Source of the DNA: Flavobacterium gillisiae
GTDB lineage: Bacteria > Bacteroidota > Bacteroidia > Flavobacteriales > Flavobacteriaceae
Assembly: GCF_900107635.1 (NCBI RefSeq)
Contig: NZ_FNRD01000012.1
Coordinates: 98,583-162,582, forward strand
Length of the DNA: 64,000 nt
Reading direction: 5' to 3'
The notes under the pieces are model-generated. The model was not told the origin of the DNA, did not search any database, and was given only the letters and a program-made list of their open reading frames with translations. Positions within the stretch are counted from its first letter, which is position 1. Each line of letters begins with the position of its first letter. Shown here piece by piece: positions 56,613-64,000 of the stretch. The position numbers and the translations under genes were made by a program.

Positions 56613-58910
56613 ATGAATTTTTCAGAAGAAACTATTGAGCAATTAGCCAAAGACCATTATGGCCTAGCTACAACCGCAAAATCATTAAATGGCTATGACG
56701 AGTTAAATTTTCTTTTATCTACTGATACAAACGAAAAGTATATTCTAAAAATATCCAATGAAGATCATCCCTTTCCGTTTTTAGACGCGCAGGTTAAAAT
56801 CATTCGGCACCTATCAAATAGTACACTTGCTAATGAATTTCAGCAGTTTTGCATCAACACGCAGGGCGATGCTTTGACAAGAATTGAGGCCGATTCAAAA
56901 ATATATTATGTTAGAATTCTCAATTTTTTAGAAGGTACTTTCTGGGTAGAAAAAGAAAGCAAATCAAAGGAGTTGTTTTACAATCTAGGATCCTTTTTAG
57001 GAAATATGGATTATGAACTTCGCGACTTTTCCCATCTTGCCATGCACCGCCGCTATACCTGGGATATCAGTTGTGCTAGCGAGGCAAATGAGAATTTAAA
57101 ATACATTCTAGATCACGAAAAAAGGCGAATCGCAGGCTATTTCTTGTTGCAATTTGACACAGAAGTACTTCCTGTAATCCATACTTTGCGTCATGCTTAC
57201 ATTCATAATGATGCCAACGATTATAACATCCTGGTTCAAGAAAATCAAATAAGTGGTTTAATCGATTTTGGAGATATGGTTTACACCGCGCTTATCAACA
57301 ATCTAGCGATTGCGTGTACTTATGCCATGCTTCATCAAAAAGACCCGTTAGAAGTTGCTGCAACCATTGTTGAAGGTTATCATAAATCGTATGCCCTTAC
57401 TGAGCAAGAAGTTGATTTGTTGTATTATCTAATTGCAGGGAGACTTTGTATTAGTGTAACACAGTCTGCTTACAACGCATCATTAGACAGTAATAACGAG
57501 CATCATTTTCTTACTGAAAAACCAGCTTGGGAATTGCTGAATCAACTTATTCGAATTAATCCAATAAAAGCGCAAGATACTTTTAGAAAAGCTTGTGGTT
57601 TTACAGCATTAATCACTGATGAAAACTACGCAGATATATTAGAATCTCGTGAGAAAAACATAGGCCGAAATTTAAGTATTGGTTACAAAGACAAATTAAA
57701 AATTACAAAAGGTGCTTTACAATATCTTTATGATGATAAAGGGCGAACTTTTGTAGATTGTGTCAACAATCCATCTCATGTTGGTCATTGTCACCCAGTA
57801 GTTGTTCGAAGAATGCAAAAGCAAATTGCTAATTTAAACACCAATACGCGTTATCTTAATGACACGATTATCGAATATGCCGAAAAACTAACCGCTACTT
57901 TACCAGCTGCCTTAAGTGTTTGTTATTTTGTGAATTCGGGTAGTGAAGCTAATGATTTGGCAATTCGAATGAGTCGCCATTTCACCAAACAAAAAGATAT
58001 TATTGTTCTCGATCATGCTTATCATGGAACTTCAACGGTTGCTATGGAAATGAGCCCGTATAAATTTGATGGTAAAGGTGGTTTTGGAAAAATGCCTTGG
58101 ATTCATAAAGCGATTAACCCCGATTTATATCGAGGTCCGTACAAATATGGAGATGTAAACGCAGGAGAAAAATATGCCGCTGATGTAAAGCGCATTATCG
58201 AAGATTTAAAAAAAGAAGATAAAGCGCCTGCCGTATTCATTTGTGAAACATTGTTAGGTGTTGGTGGCCAAATTCCGCTTCCTAAAGATTATTTAAAAAC
58301 CGCTTATGCACACGTTAGAGCAGCTGGAGGAATCTGTATTGCCGATGAAGTTCAGGTTGGTTTTGGAAGAATTGGAGATCATTTTTGGGGCTTCGAATTG
58401 CAAGATGTCGTTCCCGATATTGTTGTTTTAGGAAAACCTATTGGTAACGGCCATCCGCTGGCTGCAGTAATTGTTACTAATGAAATTGCAAATGCTTTTA
58501 ATAACGGCATGGAATACTTCAACACTTTTGGAGGTAATCCCGTATCTATGACGGCAGGATTAGCTGTATTAGATGTTCTTCAAGACGAAGAAATGCAACA
58601 ACATGCATTAGAAGTTGGAAACCACCTGATGGAAGGTCTTAGAAAACTAATGGCCAAATATCCTATTATTAGTGATGTTCGTGGACACGGTTTATTCATA
58701 GGTGCAGAAATGGTTAAAGACCGAGTTACAATGGAACCAGCTGTTGCTGAAATTGATTTAGTTGTCGAAAAAATGAAAGAAAAAGGTTTTTTATTAAGTA
58801 CAGATGGCCCTTTGCATAATGTATTAAAAATAAAACCACCAATGCCTTTCAATAAACAAAATGCAGATGAGATGATTGAATTATTAGATATTGCTTTAAG
58901 CGAGCTATAA
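56613..58910 (+). CDS. Fusion of hydroxylysine-kinase-like and 5-phosphohydroxylysine phospholyase-like domains
   Basis: About 765 residues from the ATG at 56613; the longer frame uses a TTG overlapping the GH42 stop. Residues 1-340 are an aminoglycoside-phosphotransferase-type kinase with the catalytic HNDANDYNIL (198-207) and GLIDFGD (215-221). Residues 345-765 are a class III PLP enzyme close to human AGXT2L1/AGXT2L2 (ETNPPL/PHYKPL), with NNPSHVGHCHPVVV, FVNSGSEANDLAIRMSRH, DHAYHGTS, D578 in IADEVQ and the PLP lysine K608 in VLGKPIGNGHPLAAV. In humans, HYKK phosphorylates 5-hydroxylysine and PHYKPL converts the product to 2-aminoadipate semialdehyde, ammonia and phosphate. An ethanolamine-based pair (ETNPPL) is the alternative, but the neighbours fit hydroxylysine. 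Confidence 0.85.
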   Translation: MNFSEETIEQLAKDHYGLATTAKSLNGYDELNFLLSTDTNEKYILKISNEDHPFPFLDAQVKIIRHLSNSTLANEFQQFCINTQGDALTRIEADSKIYYVRILNFLEGTFWVEKESKSKELFYNLGSFLGNMDYELRDFSHLAMHRRYTWDISCASEANENLKYILDHEKRRIAGYFLLQFDTEVLPVIHTLRHAYIHNDANDYNILVQENQISGLIDFGDMVYTALINNLAIACTYAMLHQKDPLEVAATIVEGYHKSYALTEQEVDLLYYLIAGRLCISVTQSAYNASLDSNNEHHFLTEKPAWELLNQLIRINPIKAQDTFRKACGFTALITDENYADILESREKNIGRNLSIGYKDKLKITKGALQYLYDDKGRTFVDCVNNPSHVGHCHPVVVRRMQKQIANLNTNTRYLNDTIIEYAEKLTATLPAALSVCYFVNSGSEANDLAIRMSRHFTKQKDIIVLDHAYHGTSTVAMEMSPYKFDGKGGFGKMPWIHKAINPDLYRGPYKYGDVNAGEKYAADVKRIIEDLKKEDKAPAVFICETLLGVGGQIPLPKDYLKTAYAHVRAAGGICIADEVQVGFGRIGDHFWGFELQDVVPDIVVLGKPIGNGHPLAAVIVTNEIANAFNNGMEYFNTFGGNPVSMTAGLAVLDVLQDEEMQQHALEVGNHLMEGLRKLMAKYPIISDVRGHGLFIGAEMVKDRVTMEPAVAEIDLVVEKMKEKGFLLSTDGPLHNVLKIKPPMPFNKQNADEMIELLDIALSEL

Positions 58911-58962
58911 CAATCAATCTTCCATTTATAAAATACTAGATTAAGCAATAATTTTATTCTAA

Positions 58963-61914
58963 ATGAAACATAAAAATTCTCTTTCACAGAGTACTATCAA
59001 TCTTAAAAGTTTAGAAAATCAATTAGAGGGTAAATTATTTTTCGATCACACCATGCGTTTGTTATATTCTACAGATGCGAGCGCCTATAAAGAAATGCCG
59101 TTGGCTGTAGCAATTCCAAAAACCAAAGAAGACATTCAGAAAATCATTGCTTTTGCTAGAGATAACAAAAGCAGTGTGATTCCGAGGGCAGCGGGAACCT
59201 CTCTGGCTGGTCAAGTGGTAGGAAACGGAATAATCGTTGATATTTCGCAGGAATTTACTAAAATACTATCTGTAGACCCAATAAAGAAAACAGCTTGGGT
59301 TGAACCCGGAGTCATCCGAGATGAGCTAAATCTTCATTTGAAGCCACTTCAGTTATTTTTTGGCCCAGAAACTTCCACTAGCAATCGTTGCATGATTGGA
59401 GGAATGGTAGGAAATAATGCTTGTGGTGCCAGATCAGTAGTTTATGGTTCCACACGCGAACATTTATTAGAAATAAAAGGATTCTTGGCTGATGGTAACG
59501 AAGTGACTTTCGGCGCTTTATCGAATGCTGAATTTGAAGAAAAATGCAACGGAGTTAATGTAGTAAGCCCATTAGAACAAGCGATATATGTTCAGATAAA
59601 AGAAATATTATCTTCGAACGAAAACAGAATATTATTCGATGCTAATTTTCCAAAAAAATCCATTGCAAGACGAAATACAGGCTACGCTTTAGATTTGTTG
59701 ATAGACAGCAACCCTTTTAGTAATACCGAAGAAAAGTTTAATTTCTGTAAACTAATCGCTGGATCAGAAGGAACCTTATTCTTTTCAACAGCTATAAAAT
59801 TAAATTTAGTTGATGCTTTAAAACCGTTATCAGCTTTGGTTTGTGTACATTTTGACAGTATTAACAAAGCCTTGAAAGCCAATTTAGAAGCGTTGAAATT
59901 CAGTCCGAACAGCGTCGAATTGATAGACCACTACATTTTAGAATGTACCAAAGAAAATATCGAGCAAAGCAAAAACCGCTTTTTTGTAAAAGGTGACCCA
60001 AAAGCGATTCTAGCCGTAGAATTTCTTAGAGATACTCAAGATGAAATTGATGAACTTGCAAAAGAAATGGAAGCTTTAATGCGTTCTAAAAACCTCGGTT
60101 ACTATTTCCCGATCGTCTATGGCGAAGAAACGAATAAAGTATGGAACTTGAGAAAAGCGGGACTCGGATTATTATCGAATATTCCTGGTGATGCAAAAGC
60201 AGTTGCCGTAATCGAAGATACCGCTGTAGATGTTAATGATTTACCCGATTTTATAGAAGAATTTAACGCCATATTAAAAAAGCGAAATTTAAATTGCGTG
60301 CATTATGCTCATGCCGCCACTGGAGAATTGCACCTTCGTCCCATCATTAATTTAAAAACAGCAGAAGGCACAGCCTTATTTAGAACCATAGCAACTGACA
60401 TTGCACATTTAGTAAAAAAATACAAAGGCTCATTAAGCGGTGAGCATGGTGACGGAAGACTTCGTGGAGAATTTATACCGCTGATGCTAGGGGAAGAAAT
60501 CTATCAGTTATTTTCCCAAATAAAACATACTTGGGACCCTTGGAATGTTTTTAATCCTGGAAAAATTGTAAACACGCCACCAATGGATACTAGTTTAAGG
60601 TATTCCCCTGGGCAAATAACAGCTGAAATCGAAACTTATTTTGACTTCTCAGAACAAGACGGAATCATTCGTGCTGCCGAAATGTGTAATGGCTCTGGTG
60701 ATTGTAGAAAAACCGAAAAAAGCGGTGGAACCATGTGCCCAAGTTATATGGCAACCCGCAATGAAAAACATACCACACGAGCGAGAGCAAACATTTTAAG
60801 AGAAACAATTACCAATTCAACTCAAGAAAATAAATTTGACGATGAAGGATTGCTAGATGTCTTAGATTTATGTTTGAGCTGTAAAGGTTGTAAATCGGAA
60901 TGTCCTTCAAATGTGGATATGGCTAAGCTTAAAGCAGAAACATTTCAGCATTATTATAATAAAAACGGCGTTAAATTCCGTTCGCTACTCATCGGGAACA
61001 CCCCAAAAATAAACCAGCTATTTGCATCTTTTCCGTGGTTATATAATTTATCTACCAAAGGGTTTTTAGGAAAAATAGTCCAGTCTGCTACAGGTTTTTC
61101 AACAAAAAGAACATTACCTTCTATGTTCGAAATCACTTTTGCGAAATGGATAAAAAAATTCAATCAACAAGGTAACTTCGTGCACGGCTCTATTTATTTG
61201 TACAATGATGAGTTTTTGAATTATTACGATGTAGAAATAGGTCAAACCGCGGTTAAACTACTAAACCGTTTAGGATATCAGGTGATCGTGCCAGAAATTG
61301 GTATCAGTGGGCGAACTTATTTATCGAAAGGAATGTTGATTAAAGCACGAGAAATTGCTGAGAAAAACATCACCGATTTTACCAAAACGATACCTCATGA
61401 TAAAATTTTAATTGGAATCGAGCCTTCTGCTATTTTATCGTTCAGAGATGAATATCCTGATTTATGCAGAGGAGATTTAAAAGAAAAAGCAAAGGGAATT
61501 GCAAAGAGAACCTTTCTTATCGAAGAATTTCTTGCCAAAGAATTAGATGAAGGACGCATATCGTCCAGCAGTTTTACTGATAAAGAAGAACGTGTTCGCA
61601 TGCATGGTCATTGTTTCCAAAAAGCATTATCTTCTTTAATTCCATTGAAGAAAATCCTTCTGTTGCCAAAAAACTATACGGTACTCAACATTCCTAGCGG
61701 CTGTTGTGGTATGGCCGGTTCTTTTGGCTATGAAAAAGAGCATTATGATATTTCGATGAAAATTGGTGAACTTGTTTTATTTCCATCTATTCGTTCAGAA
61801 AAAGAAGCAACATTAATCTCCGCATCAGGAACCAGCTGCAGACATCAAATTGCTGACGGTACAAATCGAAAAGCAGATCATCCTGTGAGTATATTATATA
61901 ATGCATTAAAGTAA
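58963..61914 (+). CDS. FAD-linked oxidase with Fe-S domain, YdiJ-like D-2-hydroxyglutarate dehydrogenase
   Basis: This 983-residue protein has domains in the order of E. coli YdiJ. The FAD-binding-4 domain (about 40-280) has SVIPRAAGTSLAGQVVG and GGMVGNNACGARSVVYGS. The FAD-oxidase C-terminal domain (about 290-540) has GSLSGEHGDGRLRGEF with an active-site-type His. A 4Fe-4S region has CNGSGDCRKTEKSGGTMC (575-592) and CLSCKGCKSEC (637-647). A C-terminal CCG-type domain has GCCGMAGSFGYEKEHYD. YdiJ-type proteins oxidise D-2-hydroxyglutarate to 2-oxoglutarate. D-lactate or glycolate oxidation is the alternative. A DUF1338 gene in the same cluster, whose family produces D-2-hydroxyglutarate, favours the first. 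Confidence 0.85.
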   Translation: MKHKNSLSQSTINLKSLENQLEGKLFFDHTMRLLYSTDASAYKEMPLAVAIPKTKEDIQKIIAFARDNKSSVIPRAAGTSLAGQVVGNGIIVDISQEFTKILSVDPIKKTAWVEPGVIRDELNLHLKPLQLFFGPETSTSNRCMIGGMVGNNACGARSVVYGSTREHLLEIKGFLADGNEVTFGALSNAEFEEKCNGVNVVSPLEQAIYVQIKEILSSNENRILFDANFPKKSIARRNTGYALDLLIDSNPFSNTEEKFNFCKLIAGSEGTLFFSTAIKLNLVDALKPLSALVCVHFDSINKALKANLEALKFSPNSVELIDHYILECTKENIEQSKNRFFVKGDPKAILAVEFLRDTQDEIDELAKEMEALMRSKNLGYYFPIVYGEETNKVWNLRKAGLGLLSNIPGDAKAVAVIEDTAVDVNDLPDFIEEFNAILKKRNLNCVHYAHAATGELHLRPIINLKTAEGTALFRTIATDIAHLVKKYKGSLSGEHGDGRLRGEFIPLMLGEEIYQLFSQIKHTWDPWNVFNPGKIVNTPPMDTSLRYSPGQITAEIETYFDFSEQDGIIRAAEMCNGSGDCRKTEKSGGTMCPSYMATRNEKHTTRARANILRETITNSTQENKFDDEGLLDVLDLCLSCKGCKSECPSNVDMAKLKAETFQHYYNKNGVKFRSLLIGNTPKINQLFASFPWLYNLSTKGFLGKIVQSATGFSTKRTLPSMFEITFAKWIKKFNQQGNFVHGSIYLYNDEFLNYYDVEIGQTAVKLLNRLGYQVIVPEIGISGRTYLSKGMLIKAREIAEKNITDFTKTIPHDKILIGIEPSAILSFRDEYPDLCRGDLKEKAKGIAKRTFLIEEFLAKELDEGRISSSSFTDKEERVRMHGHCFQKALSSLIPLKKILLLPKNYTVLNIPSGCCGMAGSFGYEKEHYDISMKIGELVLFPSIRSEKEATLISASGTSCRHQIADGTNRKADHPVSILYNALK

Positions 61915-62757
61915 TAAAAATAGAAGACTAGCAGGTTTAGTCAATTAGCGGTGTACTTCAAATCTAAAATGTATCCAAGTAAAAGACTAATTTTATTTAT
62001 ATTTCATGTCCACAAAATCTAGTTACAAACCAATAAAATTCCCAATGAAAACAAACATTTAATTTCCAATTGTGACTTCGTTCTAAAAGACTGTGAAATT
62101 TAATTTAAACAAATTACACACCTAAAACAAAAACAAACCTACCTGAAAAAATTATTATTTTTCCAAAATATTCAATATCGCACTACTAATATACCACAGA
62201 TAATTATACCACCTAAGGTAAAACGATTGCTTAGCATAAATGTCATTTCGTAGACCATTATTCTGTCTTTTATACTATTAACGCATGAAACCTGAAATAT
62301 AAATAAATTCCAAATTCACAATGATGCACTTGGTTGTCGTATCATTATATTCTATGAACAACATCTGCTCTTAATTTAAAGTATAATATAACTCCACCTA
62401 AACTTCGCCCCATTAATTTTCTTATGCAGCAGGACTAACAAAGAGTAAAGTTATAAATAGATTCACACCTATATTTATTTTTTAACCGTCGAAGCCACAT
62501 TAATAAAACATTCAGCGAAGTGACCGTAGTTCGAAAGTTGATAATTTATAATTTCGCCTTTATTCACAATTTCCGAAAAATAAATTGATTTTCCATAAGA
62601 AATAAACTAAATAATTTCGATTCTGAATTATTCAATAAATTGGAATTCTTGTTTAATTTTCATTGTTTTATTAAGAAAACTTAAATTATTTTTTTAATGA
62701 AAAACATAACGGCACCTACCAGTTTTTTGTAACTTGCAGAAAATTAAGCCTTTTTAT
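61915..62757. other. Intergenic region before the second GntR gene
   Basis: About 840 bp of AT-rich sequence without a convincing gene on either strand. Minus-strand fragments near 62180-62290 could encode a short hydrophobic stretch, but stops are dense. The last 55 bp carry the putative GntR operator at 62703-62727. No clear terminator for the gene ending at 61914 was seen. Confidence 0.45.
62703..62727 (+). promoter_or_regulatory. Putative GntR operator, copy 2
   Basis: AACATA, three bases, GCACCTACC, one base, GTTTTT: the same 25-bp pattern as at 35817-35841 on the minus strand, with 22 identical bases. It ends 30 bp before the start of the paralogous GntR gene. It is probably an autoregulatory site and is likely recognised by both paralogs. 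Confidence 0.65.
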
Positions 62758-63756
62758 ATGAAAATAATATCAATTCAAAATAATCTTGGGATACCCAAAT
62801 ACAAACAGATTGTCACGTCAATTGAGAAAGCAATAGAAAATGAAAAAATAATAAAAGGAGATCGTCTCCCATCTATAAATAAACTCTGTTTGGAATTTTC
62901 ATTATCCAGGGACACCGTCTTACAAGCATATGACGAGTTAAAAAAAAGGGGGATTATATACGCCATTCTTGGCAAGGGATATTATGTAAAGAGCGTAGAG
63001 GTAACCATAAAACAAAAAATATTCTTGTTGTTTGATGAATTGAATAGTTTCAAGGAAGATATTTACAATTCATTTTTAAAGAATACCGGAAAAGATGTTC
63101 ACATTGATATTTATTTCCACCATTTTAATATTGAAATGTTTAGAAAATTAATTAATGAAAGCAACGGTAACTACACCAAGTATATCATCATGCCTACTAA
63201 TTTACCCTATGCGGCTTCCGCCATAAAAACCCTACCAGCAAAAGAGGTATTTATATTGGATCAAACTAATCATGAATTGCAATCCTTCCCCGCCGTGTTT
63301 CAAAATCATAAGAAAGACATTTATGATGCTCTTTTAAAAGGAAAACCGCATTTAAACAAATACAATAAACTAATTCTAATTTTTCCAGGGTTCCGAGAAC
63401 CATTAGGCATGAAAGAAGGATTTGTTAATTTCTGTCACGATTTCACTTTCAAATATCTGGTAATAAACGAATTTATCGATCGAGAGATAACGACTGGTGA
63501 AGTTTATATTATCCCGAATGACAGAGATTTGGTCTCTGTTATCGAAAAATCAAAACTTCAAAAATTGCAACTAGGAAACGATTTCGGAATTATATCATAT
63601 AATGAAACTCCGCTAAAAAAAGTAGTAGAAAACGGAATCACAACCATTTCTACAGATTTCGAAGCTATGGGAAAAATATTAGCCTCAATGATTTTGAAAG
63701 GAAAAAAAGACCAAATAGAAAACAAAAGCGACCTAATCATAAGGAATTCTTTGTAA
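62758..63756 (+). CDS. GntR-family regulator with LacI-like sensor domain (paralog 2)
   Basis: About 332 residues from the ATG at 62758, which matches the start of paralog 1; the upstream in-frame start adds MQKIKPFY only. The N-terminal winged helix has GDRLPSINKLC and SRDTVLQAYDELKKRGIIYA. The effector domain has FPGFREPLGMKEGF and GIISYNETPLKKVVENGI. Most residues are the same as in the protein at 34791, including the recognition region, so both should bind similar DNA. It stands downstream of the hydroxylysine-type operon, as paralog 1 stands beside the galactose operon. It may tune the second half of the locus with a different effector. Confidence 0.9.
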   Translation: MKIISIQNNLGIPKYKQIVTSIEKAIENEKIIKGDRLPSINKLCLEFSLSRDTVLQAYDELKKRGIIYAILGKGYYVKSVEVTIKQKIFLLFDELNSFKEDIYNSFLKNTGKDVHIDIYFHHFNIEMFRKLINESNGNYTKYIIMPTNLPYAASAIKTLPAKEVFILDQTNHELQSFPAVFQNHKKDIYDALLKGKPHLNKYNKLILIFPGFREPLGMKEGFVNFCHDFTFKYLVINEFIDREITTGEVYIIPNDRDLVSVIEKSKLQKLQLGNDFGIISYNETPLKKVVENGITTISTDFEAMGKILASMILKGKKDQIENKSDLIIRNSL

Positions 63757-64000
63757 AACACAATTATCACTTTATCAAATCAGCTATAATATTCTTTCAT
63801 TTATAATGAAATTAAGCATTCTTTTTTTTGAAAGGAAAAAATTCTTAAAAAAGAATTCAATGTTTTGTTTCAGGTAAAAAAACTTAAAACACGAAAACAG
63901 GTTCCGTCGCATCTGCCATATAAATCCAAGAGAAATCAGCGACCCGAAAATTATGCAGCCAATTTGCAAAATGATTTGAACATACTTGTGCCTGGCTTAA
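63757..64000. other. Window end, no gene supported
   Basis: 244 bp after the GntR stop. It is AT-rich with a short inverted repeat around ATTCTTAAAAAAGAAT near 63840-63857 that could be a terminator. A minus-strand frame at 63784-63969 (61 residues, rich in Phe and Lys) looks like chance. Confidence 0.4.

Noticed and set aside
58580..58987. 135-residue minus-strand frame
   Set aside because: It is antisense to the end of the kinase-phospholyase fusion gene, which has clear PLP-enzyme motifs.
40199..61960. Recurring AGCGGTAC-like words shortly after stop codons (near 40210, 45792 and 61947)
   Set aside because: Only short, inexact matches with no symmetry or constant position; chance or old repeat debris is as likely.

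Overview
The window looks like part of a Bacteroidota chromosome, most likely a Flavobacterium-like species. The DNA is AT-rich, SusC/SusD pairs are present, lipoprotein signal peptides are common, Shine-Dalgarno sites are largely absent, and one protein carries a C-terminal sorting domain of the type IX secretion system (T9SS). No rRNA, tRNA or CRISPR array was seen. Gene calls come from reading the sequence; nothing was searched.

Positions 1-24901 (minus strand) hold one long polysaccharide utilization locus (PUL). Reading with transcription from 24901 downwards it encodes a sugar-porter MFS transporter, a large cytoplasmic DUF5107-TPR protein, a GH2 enzyme, a surface glycan-binding lipoprotein, SusC, SusD, a GH30 lipoprotein, a sulfatase, an SGNH esterase-like protein, another GH2, a GH95-like enzyme and a LacZ-type GH2 cut by the window edge. 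The set fits a substituted, probably sulfated, beta-galactan.

Positions 24902-29700 are a gene graveyard: a broken AraC regulator, an IS4-type transposase remnant, an intact formylglycine-generating enzyme (FGE, the sulfatase maturase), a dead sulfatase, an IS30 remnant and a second AraC remnant. Positions 29962-34109 hold a secreted GH30 galactanase-like enzyme with two near-identical lectin domains and a divergent intact AraC regulator, a close relative of the broken one at 25239. Positions 34110-34790 are not understood.

Positions 34791-63756 are the most interesting part. Two paralogous GntR regulators sit at the two ends, each with the same putative 25-bp operator before its start. Between them lie the full Leloir set (galM, galK, galT, galE), an SLC5-type sugar transporter, a membrane TPR-HTH regulator, a short DUF1338 (HglS-like) enzyme, an ALDH7-type aldehyde dehydrogenase, SusC/SusD, a GH63-type alpha-glucosidase, a GH42 beta-galactosidase, a fusion of a hydroxylysine-kinase-like domain with a 5-phosphohydroxylysine phospholyase-like domain, and a YdiJ-like D-2-hydroxyglutarate dehydrogenase. 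I propose that this is a catabolic locus for the collagen glycan unit glucosyl-galactosyl-hydroxylysine: remove Glc, remove Gal, send Gal into the Leloir pathway, phosphorylate hydroxylysine, eliminate to 2-aminoadipate semialdehyde, oxidise to 2-aminoadipate, then (after a transamination not encoded here) go via 2-oxoadipate and D-2-hydroxyglutarate to 2-oxoglutarate. Each family call is fairly firm. The assembled pathway is inference.
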